Positions 1-7,830 of a DNA stretch of 64,000 bases are shown piece after piece. The stretch comes from Peptostreptococcaceae bacterium pGA-8 (lineage in GTDB: Bacteria; Bacillota; Clostridia; Peptostreptococcales; Anaerovoracaceae), in contig FONK01000007.1 of assembly GCA_900112915.1 (NCBI GenBank), positions 1 to 64,000 of the forward strand, in the 5' to 3' direction. Numbering within the stretch: position 1 is the stretch's first letter; every line of letters begins with the position of its first letter. The position numbers and the translations under genes were made by a program. The notes under the pieces were generated by a model. It was not told the origin of the DNA, ran no database searches, and worked only from the letters and a program-made list of their open reading frames with translations.

Positions 1-1
1 T

Positions 2-241
2 CCGGCAGGAACAGAAGTATCTGCGACTCAGAAGGAAGAAGGGAAAATACCAAGTGCGCCTACAAAGCAAACTGTAACACAGACAGAACAGTCAGATCCT
101 GGAGCAAGTAAGCCATCAGAGCACAAAAAAGATGCTGCTCCTAAAACCGGAGATGCAGGAAATATGATGTCATATGGATGGATGCTGATTGCATCAGGAA
201 GTGTTTTGGCATTAATGAAACGCAGAAGACACTTGAAATAA
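2..241 (+). CDS. C-terminal end of a sortase-anchored surface protein (5' end outside window)
   Basis: The open frame enters from the left edge and ends at a TAA at 239-241, giving 79 visible residues. It shows a Pro/Thr/Glu/Lys-rich wall-spanning linker, then an APKTGD motif, a hydrophobic stretch of about 18 residues and a basic RRR-H-K tail. That is the layout of a cell-wall sorting signal cleaved by a sortase between Thr and Gly, with Ala in place of the usual Leu. The rest of the protein is missing, so its function cannot be named. A strong terminator follows 40 bp downstream. Adhesin or pilus subunit is the most likely class. Confidence 0.8.
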   Translation, partial: PAGTEVSATQKEEGKIPSAPTKQTVTQTEQSDPGASKPSEHKKDAAPKTGDAGNMMSYGWMLIASGSVLALMKRRRHLK

Positions 242-280
242 ATTATTTTGAGTAGTAATAAGTTTTAAATTACAGCTTTC

Positions 281-319
281 GGAGGACTCTTAGCATAAAA
301 GCATAGAGTCCTCCGTTTT
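281..319 (+). terminator. Intrinsic terminator of the upstream surface-protein gene
   Basis: A perfect 10-bp inverted repeat (281-290 with 305-314, GC-rich GGAGGACTCT arm) encloses a 14-nt loop and is followed by a short run of T (316-319). It lies 40 bp after the stop codon of the partial sortase substrate. Confidence 0.85.
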
Positions 320-340
320 GTTGTATATGCTTTAGCATAG

Positions 341-490
341 GAGACAGTGAACGAAAGAGAGCTGTCTCAATTAACCACCAGCTATGCTGGTGAGGTTAAA
401 AAGCTTTAGCTACAAGTAAACACCCCCCTATGGTAGAGTGTAAAAGGTTCGCTAACCAAGCACATAAAACCAAAGGAGGGTTTATACTCT
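341..490 (+). other. Hairpin-rich non-coding segment, possible IS200/IS605-type remnant or structured RNA
   Basis: This is the core of the 530-bp stretch without a gene (242-771). Three inverted repeats occur in a row: GAGACAG 341-347 with CTGTCTC 362-368; CACCAGC 376-382 with GCTGGTG 386-392, inside a longer imperfect stem reaching about 371-399; and AGAGTGTAAA 435-444 with TTTATACTCT 481-490 (one mismatch), which is followed by five T. No transposase frame is present. The arrangement resembles terminal hairpins left by IS200/IS605 elements, but I have no direct match, and a small structured RNA is equally possible. Confidence 0.3.
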
Positions 491-565
491 TTTTAGAGAA
501 AAACTTTTTTAAAAAAGCACTTGATTTTTATTAGCAGGTTTCGAGAACAATGCGACAAATAGCAC

Positions 566-594
566 TGGAAAAAAACGAATGAATTTGGTATACT
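566..594 (+). promoter_or_regulatory. Possible sigma-A promoter of the LPKTG adhesin
   Basis: TATACT at 589-594 is a good -10 box and lies 17 bp after TGGAAA (566-571), a weak -35. A start near 601 would give a leader of about 170 nt. That leader contains the hairpin at 656-684, so expression could be attenuated. Confidence 0.35.
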
Positions 595-655
595 ACAATT
601 GTGTAATTAGATACAAGAGAGTTAACAGCTATGAATCGGTTAGATACAATCGCTG

Positions 656-684
656 GACAGATAGAGCTATAGTTCTGTCTTTTT
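656..684 (+). terminator. Short terminator-like hairpin in the leader of the adhesin gene
   Basis: GACAGA (656-661) pairs with TCTGTC (674-679) and is followed by TTTTT (680-684). The 6-bp stem is short for a full terminator. Its place between the candidate promoter (566-594) and the adhesin start (772) suggests an attenuator. I recognise no ligand-binding domain upstream of it. Confidence 0.35.
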
Positions 685-771
685 ATGTTATAGTTTGCGA
701 GAGTATGTACTGAGTTGATAGAAATGTATTTTTGCCGGTTTTTTGATTACAAATAATATTAAGGAGAAGCA

Positions 772-3700
772 ATGAAAGCTAAGAAAACTGTAGCCATATT
801 AATGGCTGTATCGATGATCTTTACTATTTTCTTTGGTCCAACAACGGTAAAAGCCGAGGAGTCAGTAGAAGAAGGGAGTCTTTTGAACTTTGAAATTTCC
901 AGAGCGGAATTTTCTGATTATGAAAATTTGATTGCAACATATAGCAACTATTGGATGACTCAGCCTAAAAATGATATTTTTGATGAAACCAAGTGGGAAT
1001 TAAATAATTTTTCCGTAGAGTATGAACTTCATATAGAGGGGCAGACAGATACTGTTATTAAGAGGATGTCTTATTCTTCAGAAAATTACAGTTGGGATGG
1101 GAAAATCACCTATGATAATATAAAAATTCCATATGATAAGGTCGAGATCGAATACTATAATGCAGATAATGGCGCCTTTGTAGAGCCATATCTTCTTCAT
1201 TATAATCTATACTTAAAAAAGTCAAATGATAAAATGATCTTGAGTATTCCTAAGTTAAGCCCGCGCAAAGATTATGAAAATCCTACGGGAGATGAAAAGA
1301 TACTGAATGTAAATAATATAGATATTAAAGAGCTAAACCCGACTATTAAAGCTTTATATTTAAATGGGCAAGCCGGAGATGATAACTTTGACGGAACAAC
1401 TCCTGAAAAAGCTGTTAAGACTTTTGAAAAAGCAAAAGAATTGTCCGCCGGAAATCAGGATACTAAACATATAGTCGTAATTGGAACAACGGATATTCAG
1501 GGAGAGATATCATTATCCGAAACAAATGCACAGATATTAAGAGGAGAAGGCTTTAATGGCTATTTATTCAGTGTCGGCTCAGGTAAGTCTGCCTCATTAT
1601 CTAATATTATTGTTGATGGTAATTCGGAAAAAAACACCAATATAGAAAAATCGTTAATTGAAGTTAAAGCTAACGCAATACTCGATATTGGTTCCGGAAC
1701 TAATTTAAAAAATAATCAAATTAAGGCTATTAAGGATACTGCAACAAATGGAGGAGCTGTTTATGCTAATTCTGCAACCATAAATATGAGTGGCGGAATC
1801 ATAGAAAATAATCAGGCAACATATGGTGGTGGTATTCATCTAAATGGTTCCACAATGAATTTTTCCGGCGGAATTGTTCAAAATAATAAATCGAATTTGG
1901 CTATAGATAGGAGTGTTTTACCTACTCAATATCATTCAGCAGGTGGCGGAATAATTGCAAACGATGGCTCTACTATAAATATGTCTGCCGATGCAAAGGT
2001 ATTAAGTAATTATGCGCATGAAATCGGTGGTGGAATAAGCCTCGGCTCTGATCAATGGGGAGCTTCAAATATCTTGAAAATGAGTGGCGGAACAGTTGAT
2101 GGTAATATAGCAGGTTCAGCAGGTGGCGGAATTTTTGTTCAAGCGAAGTATTTTACCGGGGGAGCTTCTAAAGCCTATATTGATGGAGGAAGCATCATCA
2201 ATAACCAGATGGATGCCAGCGGATATACCGAAAAAATGTTCGGTGGTGGTGGAATTTATGTAAATGGTGCTAATAACAATTATGGTGTTAATGGAGCTAA
2301 CGGTGAGCTTTATTTAACTAATGTAGTAATCACTGATAATGAATCCGAAAATGAGGGGGCGGGATATGCAGCTTGCCCAATATCAAAGACTAAGATTTAT
2401 GTGACAAATGGCGCTGCTATCTACGGTAATAAGACTGCATCAAAAGTTAATGATATATACATATTATGCAATAAATATCTTGGACTTCATGGCGGTGATC
2501 CTGAATATGATATTTCAAAAAGGATGCTGGGCGGAGTACTTTACAACTGGAAAAATAAGGACAATTCTCCTTTAGATGAAAGCAAGCATAAAGGCGTTAT
2601 AGACAAGAATAATGAATATCTTGGCTTGCATACAGATGAAAAGGGGAATGAGTTAACTTCGAATCTTAAAAAAGTATTAATTAGTGGTAACAAATCCGCT
2701 ACCAGAGGTGGTGGAATTGGCAGTAACGGTACTGTTACGATGGGTACTGAAGAAGCCACAAGTGTATCTGTAGAAAAAAAGTGGATAGATGATAATAACA
2801 CTGGTTTAAAGCATCCGGAAACTGTTACAGTTAAATTGATTGCTAATGTTGCAGGTAAAGACTATGAAGTTGAGCATAAACAATTAAGTGATAAAAACGG
2901 TTGGAAAACAGCATTCACTGATTTACCTACTAAAGCAGGTGAAGAAGATATAAAATATACTATAGAGGAAGTCGGAGTAGAAGGATATACCAGTAAAATC
3001 AGCGGAACAGCTAAATCCGGATTTGTAATTACTAATACTAAAATACCCCAAAAAACAAGCATCCAGGTAACAAAGGCTTGGGAAGATAAGCATGATCAGG
3101 ACGGAAAGAGACCTGCAAGTGTAAGAATTAAGCTATTAGCAGATGGAAAAGAAGTAGAAGGAAAGACTCTAACTTTAAGTAAGGCAAATAACTGGACAGG
3201 AAGCTTCACAGACCTTGATGAATACAAGGCAGGAAAGAAGATAGAGTATACCATCAAGGAAGAGACTGTAGGAAACGGATACACAAGTGTTATTACAGGA
3301 TCAGCAGCAGAGGGCTATAAAGTAACCAACACAAGAGAACCTGAAAAGGTAGAAGTAGAAGGCTCAAAGACTTGGAATGACAAAGGAGACCAAGACGGAA
3401 AGAGACCTGCTGAAATTACCATTAACTTGTTAAAGAACGGAACAAAGATAAATTCTGTAAAGGTAAAAGAAGCAGACGGTTGGAAGTGGAAGTTTGAAAA
3501 CCTGGATAAGTATGAGAACGGAAACGAGATAACATATACCATAACAGAGGAAAAAGTAGAAGGCTATACAACAGAAGTAAATGGGTACAATGTAAAGAAT
3601 TCATACACACCGGGAAAAACAAGCATCCAGGTAACCAAGGCTTGGGAAGATAAGAACGACCAGGACGGAAAGAGACCTGCAAGTGTAAGAATTAAGCTAT

Positions 3701-4044
3701 TAGCAGATGGAAAAGAAGTAGAAGGAAAGACTCTAACTTTAAGTAAGGCAAATAACTGGACAGGAAGCTTCACAGACCTTGATGAATACAAGGCAGGAAA
3801 GAAGATAGAGTACACCATCAAGGAAGAGGCTGTAGGAAACGGATACACAAGTGTTATTACAGGAAGTGCTAAAGACGGCTATGTTGTTACTAATGTTAGA
3901 ACACCGAGCACACCACCTGAAAAACCAAATAATGAGTTACCTAAAACCGGTGATGATGCTAATTTGTCATTATATCTTATGCTCATTGGATTATCTGGAG
4001 CGTTATTGATTGTTTTAGGGCTTAAAAGGAGACAAAAAAATTAA
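772..4044 (+). CDS. LPXTG-anchored adhesin with beta-helix-like N-region and four Cna-B domains
   Basis: A 1090-residue secreted protein predicted to be covalently attached to peptidoglycan by sortase. Residues 1-28 form a signal peptide (KAKK, hydrophobic core, cleavage after VKA). From about 195 to 640 the sequence has recurring N-M-S-G-G and G-G-G-I motifs typical of right-handed parallel beta-helix surface proteins. Four Cna-B repeats follow at roughly 665-757, 762-857, 861-945 and 949-1043; such domains act as rigid stalks, often with internal isopeptide bonds. LPKTGD at 1056-1061, a hydrophobic helix and KRRQKN complete the sorting signal. The start has AAGGAG at 761-766. Repeats 2 and 4 are nearly identical in DNA, pointing to recent duplication. 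The ligand is unknown. Confidence 0.88.
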   Translation: MKAKKTVAILMAVSMIFTIFFGPTTVKAEESVEEGSLLNFEISRAEFSDYENLIATYSNYWMTQPKNDIFDETKWELNNFSVEYELHIEGQTDTVIKRMSYSSENYSWDGKITYDNIKIPYDKVEIEYYNADNGAFVEPYLLHYNLYLKKSNDKMILSIPKLSPRKDYENPTGDEKILNVNNIDIKELNPTIKALYLNGQAGDDNFDGTTPEKAVKTFEKAKELSAGNQDTKHIVVIGTTDIQGEISLSETNAQILRGEGFNGYLFSVGSGKSASLSNIIVDGNSEKNTNIEKSLIEVKANAILDIGSGTNLKNNQIKAIKDTATNGGAVYANSATINMSGGIIENNQATYGGGIHLNGSTMNFSGGIVQNNKSNLAIDRSVLPTQYHSAGGGIIANDGSTINMSADAKVLSNYAHEIGGGISLGSDQWGASNILKMSGGTVDGNIAGSAGGGIFVQAKYFTGGASKAYIDGGSIINNQMDASGYTEKMFGGGGIYVNGANNNYGVNGANGELYLTNVVITDNESENEGAGYAACPISKTKIYVTNGAAIYGNKTASKVNDIYILCNKYLGLHGGDPEYDISKRMLGGVLYNWKNKDNSPLDESKHKGVIDKNNEYLGLHTDEKGNELTSNLKKVLISGNKSATRGGGIGSNGTVTMGTEEATSVSVEKKWIDDNNTGLKHPETVTVKLIANVAGKDYEVEHKQLSDKNGWKTAFTDLPTKAGEEDIKYTIEEVGVEGYTSKISGTAKSGFVITNTKIPQKTSIQVTKAWEDKHDQDGKRPASVRIKLLADGKEVEGKTLTLSKANNWTGSFTDLDEYKAGKKIEYTIKEETVGNGYTSVITGSAAEGYKVTNTREPEKVEVEGSKTWNDKGDQDGKRPAEITINLLKNGTKINSVKVKEADGWKWKFENLDKYENGNEITYTITEEKVEGYTTEVNGYNVKNSYTPGKTSIQVTKAWEDKNDQDGKRPASVRIKLLADGKEVEGKTLTLSKANNWTGSFTDLDEYKAGKKIEYTIKEEAVGNGYTSVITGSAKDGYVVTNVRTPSTPPEKPNNELPKTGDDANLSLYLMLIGLSGALLIVLGLKRRQKN
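3052..3864 (+). repeat. Near-identical direct repeats encoding Cna-B domains 2 and 4
   Basis: The segment 3052-3300 recurs at 3616-3864 (offset 564 bp) with only a few base differences, whereas the Cna-B units between and before them are clearly diverged. The pair can recombine to change stalk length, as in other repeat adhesins. Confidence 0.85.
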
Positions 4045-4066
4045 ACTAAAATAAAATTCAAATATA

Positions 4067-4111
4067 TCGACCTTTACAATTAGCTAAGACTGATTGTAAA
4101 GGTCGATTTTT
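4067..4111 (+). terminator. Intrinsic terminator after the adhesin gene
   Basis: A 14-bp perfect stem (4067-4080 with 4093-4106), a 12-nt loop and TTTTT at 4107-4111, starting 22 bp after the stop codon. Confidence 0.92.
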
Positions 4112-4149
4112 AAGTGCCGCCATAAATTAGCAGGCACTATATTTTTTTG

Positions 4150-4208
4150 TTGACATTAAAAAAGTTTGTGGTAATATATAAATATAATATATATAAAAAT
4201 TTTATATA
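4150..4208 (+). promoter_or_regulatory. Promoter and candidate PadR operator
   Basis: TTGACA (4150-4155) and TAATAT (4172-4177) are separated by 16 bp. Just downstream, TATATAAAA (4190-4198) and TTTTATATA (4200-4208) form a perfect 9-bp dyad around one A. A dyad over the transcription start of a padR gene suggests autorepression. It is AT-only, so it does not match the ATGT/ACAT pattern of well-studied PadR operators. Confidence 0.55.
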
Positions 4209-4237
4209 TAAATAAAATTTATATAAAGGAGGTAGCT

Positions 4238-4555
4238 ATGTACTATCCGGCATCAGCTTTGTTAATAGAAGCTATGGTTCTTTCTACTGTAGAGAAGCAT
4301 GATTCCTATGGCTATGAAATAAGCCAGGTTGTCAAACGAGTGGCAAATATAAAGGAATCGACCATGTATCCCATATTGAGTAAATTGGAGAAGGGAAATT
4401 TTTTGAGTGCTTACTCGGCAGAGTACCAGGGAAGAAATAGAAAGTATTATTCACTAACCGAAGAAGGAAAAAATCAATTAGCATTCCTAAGAGAAGAATG
4501 GGAAGCTTACAGAGATGCTATAGATGAAATTGTGGAGGGGAGCGTAGAGCAATGA
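4238..4555 (+). CDS. PadR-family transcriptional regulator
   Basis: A 105-residue winged-helix protein. The N-terminal part matches the PadR fold: a helix with YGYEI, then a recognition region ending in STMYPILSKLEKG and a wing with GRNRKYYSLTEEG. It is preceded by AAAGGAGG and overlaps the next gene by 4 bp (ATGA), so the two are translationally coupled. PadR proteins of this short type usually repress their own operon and respond to envelope stress or small lipophilic compounds. The following DUF1700 and DUF4097 genes are their common partners in Bacillota. The inducer cannot be read from sequence. Confidence 0.88.
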   Translation: MYYPASALLIEAMVLSTVEKHDSYGYEISQVVKRVANIKESTMYPILSKLEKGNFLSAYSAEYQGRNRKYYSLTEEGKNQLAFLREEWEAYRDAIDEIVEGSVEQ

Positions 4556-5235
4556 ATAGAGATGAATATTTGAAGCAATTGGAAAAATATGTGCGTTGTC
4601 TTCCAAAGGAAGATTTCGAAAAAACAATGGCACATTTTGAAGAGTATTTCGATGAGGTGGGACCTGAAGGGGAACAGGATGCAATTGCTGAATTGGGAAC
4701 ACCTAAGGAAGCAGCCTATGAGCTTCTCAGTCAGATGCTTGAAACCGGCGAGAAAAAGATGGAACCTAATGTGACCGATAGTGAGCCTGATAATGAGAAT
4801 ATGAATGAAGCTTCTTCAGCAGGCAAACGCCATTATGAAATCAAAAGCAAGAAAAAATTATCTACAGGTGCAATGATACTAATTGCCATTCTGGCTATAT
4901 TTGCATCTCCGGTAGCAATACCTGTGTCAATTACGGCGGTTCTTTTGATATTAACCTTAATAGCTGCGGCCATGTCCATGATAATTGCGGCCTTCCTGGT
5001 GTGCATTGCTATTATACTGGTTTCAGGAAAGCTAATTGTGGCAGGACTCTTTACCACCGTCGTATCTGTACCGGGGGCAATATCCATGGTTGGAGCAGGG
5101 ATTATCGGATTGGGAACAGGCATCCTAGGACTGCTTGCTCTGTGGACCGGATTTAAGTTTATGGGTCAGCTTATAAGAGCCTTTGCAAGATGGCTTACAA
5201 AGAAGGGGGAGAAGTCCAATGAAAAGATGGAGTAG
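4552..5235 (+). CDS. DUF1700 (HAAS domain) membrane protein
   Basis: A 227-residue protein. The first 65 residues, with E-Y-L-K-Q-L and F-E-E-Y-F-D-E-V-G, are the helical HAAS/DUF1700 signature, a domain thought to couple PadR regulators to membrane partners. An acidic linker follows, then from about residue 105 onward several strongly hydrophobic segments (probably three or four transmembrane helices). It overlaps padR by 4 bp and the next gene by 17 bp. In Bacillota such PadR-HAAS-DUF4097 trios are associated with envelope stress or antimicrobial peptide responses; that role is inferred here from context. Confidence 0.82.
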   Translation: MNRDEYLKQLEKYVRCLPKEDFEKTMAHFEEYFDEVGPEGEQDAIAELGTPKEAAYELLSQMLETGEKKMEPNVTDSEPDNENMNEASSAGKRHYEIKSKKKLSTGAMILIAILAIFASPVAIPVSITAVLLILTLIAAAMSMIIAAFLVCIAIILVSGKLIVAGLFTTVVSVPGAISMVGAGIIGLGTGILGLLALWTGFKFMGQLIRAFARWLTKKGEKSNEKME

Positions 5236-6037
5236 GAATATATTTTTGGCAAGCCTGATTATGATAGTAGTTGGAACCGGCTTACTGTTCATAGGCTCTG
5301 TAACAGGAGGCACCGGTTACATATTTAAAAATGATGGAGCAACAATAAATCGCTTTTTTGAAGAGAATAGATTTAAAAGCGTGAAGCAGCCATTTAGTGG
5401 CATTCACTCTATAGATGTAAATCTCAATTATGCTGACTTAGCTATATTGCCATCAGATGATGAGAATTACTATGTAGAATATGATGTAAACAATTACGAA
5501 GGTAAAAATCCGGTAAGTATAGAAGCCAGGGATGGGCGATTAGTCATCAGTGATGGTAATACAATTGAATTCAAGACGGATAAGAAATTCAAGTCCAATT
5601 TTAAAGAGTTTATCGCAGGTTATTTTAAAAAAAACAGGGGTGCCGACGGTGTTGTAACGATTTATGTTCCTAAAAACAAAGAAACCTCTGTGCTGAGTTT
5701 AAGTGGGACAATACATATGGCGCACGGCGATTTAACTGTAAATTCTGTAGAGCTGAATAAACTTGAAGTTATATCAGAGTTTGGTGACAGTGAACTAAGT
5801 GAAATAACCTTAGGCGGATCTACCAATATATCAAGCAATTCCGGTGATATTTATGTTAACATTGCCGCCCAACAAGAGGAAACTGTAAATATAGAAGCAA
5901 GTGCAATTGTTGGAGATGTCGATTCAGAGTTTAGACATGACGATGACGAGAATTTTCACTATTATTCAAGAGTCATAAATAAGGATGGACCAATTTTGAA
6001 AATATCCTCAAGCAGCGGTGATATTGAAATAGAATAG
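5219..6037 (+). CDS. DUF4097-family membrane-anchored beta-strand protein
   Basis: A 272-residue protein starting at the ATG at 5219, which follows a G-rich ribosome site at 5203-5210; an in-frame start further upstream would lie deep inside the previous gene. One N-terminal transmembrane helix (about residues 6-28) is followed by a long region of short beta strands with repeated S-G-D-I and N-S-G-D-I motifs, typical of DUF4097 adhesin-like domains outside the membrane. It is the last gene of the padR operon. The molecular function of DUF4097 is not established; it may sense or shield the envelope. Confidence 0.8.
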   Translation: MKRWSRNIFLASLIMIVVGTGLLFIGSVTGGTGYIFKNDGATINRFFEENRFKSVKQPFSGIHSIDVNLNYADLAILPSDDENYYVEYDVNNYEGKNPVSIEARDGRLVISDGNTIEFKTDKKFKSNFKEFIAGYFKKNRGADGVVTIYVPKNKETSVLSLSGTIHMAHGDLTVNSVELNKLEVISEFGDSELSEITLGGSTNISSNSGDIYVNIAAQQEETVNIEASAIVGDVDSEFRHDDDENFHYYSRVINKDGPILKISSSSGDIEIE

Positions 6038-6078
6038 CAAAAAATTGATAAAATATTCGTTTATATGAAAAAATATCA

Positions 6079-6107
6079 TTGACTTATCTTTTCTGCAATG
6101 GTATTAT
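6079..6107 (+). promoter_or_regulatory. Sigma-A promoter of the eutG-S-P-V-W unit
   Basis: TTGACT (6079-6084) and TATTAT (6102-6107) with an optimal 17-bp spacer. Transcription should start near 6114, just ahead of the first leader hairpin. Confidence 0.85.
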
Positions 6108-6120
6108 CATATTAGAAAAT

Positions 6121-6159
6121 CCTATGGCGACGTAGTTGTAGGAGATGCGGAGAAGTGTC
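6121..6159 (+). promoter_or_regulatory. EutV (ANTAR) target: dual hexaloop hairpins, eutG leader
   Basis: P1 is an 8-bp stem, 6121-6128 with 6135-6142, around the hexaloop GACGTA (6129-6134). P2 is a 5-bp stem, 6144-6148 with 6155-6159, around the hexaloop GGAGAA (6149-6154). One base separates them. The 3' arm of P2 is also the 5' arm of the terminator at 6153-6187, so P2 and terminator are mutually exclusive. This is the architecture known for EutV-class ANTAR antiterminators, which bind and stabilise the hairpin pair so that RNA polymerase reads through. The bases ATGGCGACGTAGT (6124-6136) recur exactly in the eutA leader. Confidence 0.78.
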
Positions 6160-6187
6160 AGTTCCTGGTTGAATTGGCACTTTTTTT
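6153..6187 (+). terminator. Regulated leader terminator upstream of eutG
   Basis: An 11-bp stem with some G-U pairs (6153-6163 with 6172-6182), an 8-nt loop and T at 6181-6187. Formation competes with hairpin P2 of the ANTAR target. Confidence 0.85.
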
Positions 6188-6245
6188 ATTAAAAAATATG
6201 TGTGAGCACATAAGGAGCATATAATGCTCTTGAAATAACGGTATA

Positions 6246-6291
6246 CTCCGACGAAGGAGCATCCGCTAAACACCAATATGTAGAGAGGATG
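6246..6291 (+). promoter_or_regulatory. Second structured element next to the eutG ribosome site
   Basis: CTCC (6246-6249) pairs with GGAG (6256-6259) around a third GNNGNA-type hexaloop, GACGAA. Immediately next, CATCC (6260-6264) pairs with GGATG (6287-6291), and its 3' arm takes in part of the eutG ribosome site (GAGAGG, 6283-6288). It may tune eutG translation or be an additional EutV contact. No typical cobalamin or glycine riboswitch core is present. Confidence 0.4.
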
Positions 6292-6296
6292 TTAAG

Positions 6297-7448
6297 ATGG
6301 ATAAATTCAGAGGAGGAGGAAAAATTCTCATGGGCTCCGGGAGCATGGACATGCTTCTTGAAGAGACAGCCGCCGACAGGGTTTTTCTGGTATGCGATCC
6401 CTTCATTGAAAAGAGCAGGAAGGTAGCTTATGTAACTGAGAGGCTACAGAAGCAGAGCATAGCATTTCAAGTATTTTCAGAAATAACTCCGGATCCGGGT
6501 GTGGAGATCGTTACGGAAGGAGTTAGACAAATTACCCTCTTTAAGCCGGATTTAGTAATCGGCTTCGGCGGCGGCTCAGCCATAGATGCAGCTAAGGCAA
6601 TTATATATTTTGCAAATAAGGGCGGATATCTTGAAAATGTGGATTTTGTAGCAATTCCTACCACCAGCGGAACGGGTTCTGAAGTAACTGATTTTTCAGT
6701 TATTACTGATAAAGCTAAGGGGCTGAAGTATCCTTTAGTAGACGAAAGCCTGATGCCGAAAATTGCAATTCTGGATGCAGACCTTACACTATCCGTACCG
6801 GCAGAAATTACAGCGATAACAGGGATGGATGTTTTGACTCATGCAATAGAGGCTATGGCTTCAACGGGTGCAAATGATTTCTCAGATGCTGCTGCCGAAA
6901 AGGCAATAAAACTGGTCAGAAGCTATCTGCTTACTGCATACAAAGAGCCTAACAATCTTGAAGCCAGACAAAAAATGCATGATGCATCCTGTTTGGCAGG
7001 CATAGCCTTCAACAACGCAGGCTTAGGTCTTAACCACGGAATGGCTCATGCTGTCGGCGCAAAGTTTCACATACCACATGGTAAAGCCAATGCAGTTCTT
7101 TTGCCCTATGTAATGGGATTTAATGCAGGTTGCTTTGATGAGCTTACAGAGAATGCAATTTTATATGCTCGTATTGCAAGACTAATCAAGGTTGATTCCC
7201 AAAGTGTCAGACAGAGTGCTTTAAATCTTATTAGAACCGTTAAAAAGTTCAATGAAAATATGGGAATGCCGGTAAATATTAAGAGCTTAGGCATATCTAA
7301 GGAAGAATTCAAGGCAGAGCTTGACGCTATGGCAGAGGCGGCTTTGAAGGATAAATGTACAGCGACAAATCCTAGAAAATGTTCCATTGAGGATATTAAG
7401 AAGATATATACTCACAGCTATTTTGGAGCGGTAGGTAGAACTTTATAA
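6297..7448 (+). CDS. eutG: EutG, iron-type alcohol dehydrogenase
   Basis: A 383-residue group III iron-dependent alcohol dehydrogenase that reduces acetaldehyde to ethanol and regenerates NAD+ for EutE. The NAD-binding GGGSAID motif is near residues 90-96. Metal-binding His residues are visible in VLTHAIEA, LNHGMAHAVGA and HIPHGKANA, the family signature. It is the first gene behind the ANTAR-controlled leader and ends 12 bp before eutS. Its head position in the unit matches Enterococcus eut loci. Length is normal for EutG/PduQ. PduQ-like activity on propionaldehyde cannot be excluded from sequence, but the operon gives the ethanolamine context. Confidence 0.92.
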   Translation: MDKFRGGGKILMGSGSMDMLLEETAADRVFLVCDPFIEKSRKVAYVTERLQKQSIAFQVFSEITPDPGVEIVTEGVRQITLFKPDLVIGFGGGSAIDAAKAIIYFANKGGYLENVDFVAIPTTSGTGSEVTDFSVITDKAKGLKYPLVDESLMPKIAILDADLTLSVPAEITAITGMDVLTHAIEAMASTGANDFSDAAAEKAIKLVRSYLLTAYKEPNNLEARQKMHDASCLAGIAFNNAGLGLNHGMAHAVGAKFHIPHGKANAVLLPYVMGFNAGCFDELTENAILYARIARLIKVDSQSVRQSALNLIRTVKKFNENMGMPVNIKSLGISKEEFKAELDAMAEAALKDKCTATNPRKCSIEDIKKIYTHSYFGAVGRTL

Positions 7449-7460
7449 GAAGGTGCTAAA

Positions 7461-7808
7461 ATGGATTTTGAAAATAAAGAGAGAATAATTCAAGAATTCG
7501 TACCGGGGCGGCAGATAACCTTGGCCCATGTAATTGCAAATCCGGTCAATGATTTGTACTCAAAGCTCGGTATTATTGATGGACATAGTGCTATTGGAAT
7601 TTTTACCATTACACCAAGTGAAGGTGCTATAATTGCAGCGGATGTGGCTACCAAGGCTTCGGATGTAAATATTGGATTTGTGGATAGATTCAGCGGCTCT
7701 CTGTTGATATATGGGGATGTGGCGGCAATTAAGGTGGCTATGGCGGATGTGATGCGGGTTCTCTGTGATGAAATGAAGTTTACGGCAACTGACATAACCG
7801 GAAGTTAA
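7461..7808 (+). CDS. eutS: EutS, microcompartment shell hexamer (permuted BMC-H)
   Basis: A 115-residue circularly permuted BMC-domain protein of the EutS/PduU type. The N-terminal stretch [15 protein letters not shown] is diagnostic; in relatives it forms a small beta-barrel over the hexamer pore. The motif [19 protein letters not shown] and a closing [11 protein letters not shown] segment complete the BMC fold. It is a facet tile of the ethanolamine compartment. It lies between eutG and eutP with normal spacing and its own AAGGTG ribosome site. Confidence 0.94.
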   Translation: MDFENKERIIQEFVPGRQITLAHVIANPVNDLYSKLGIIDGHSAIGIFTITPSEGAIIAADVATKASDVNIGFVDRFSGSLLIYGDVAAIKVAMADVMRVLCDEMKFTATDITGS

Positions 7809-7830
7809 ATGATGAAGTGTGATGTAGATA

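Noticed and set aside
1740-2720. Repeated G-G-G-I units in the adhesin considered as an array of tandem DNA repeats
   Set aside because: The similarity is at the protein motif level; the DNA is too divergent for a true tandem repeat.
6188-6245. Possible adenosylcobalamin riboswitch, as in Enterococcus eut leaders
   Set aside because: The region is too short and lacks a B12-box-like core; only small hairpins are visible.
6249-6275. Glycine-riboswitch-like string CGAAGGAGCA upstream of eutG
   Set aside because: The flanking helices and the conserved CTCTCAGG-type partner are missing, and the pairing seen is a simple hairpin, so the similarity is taken as chance.
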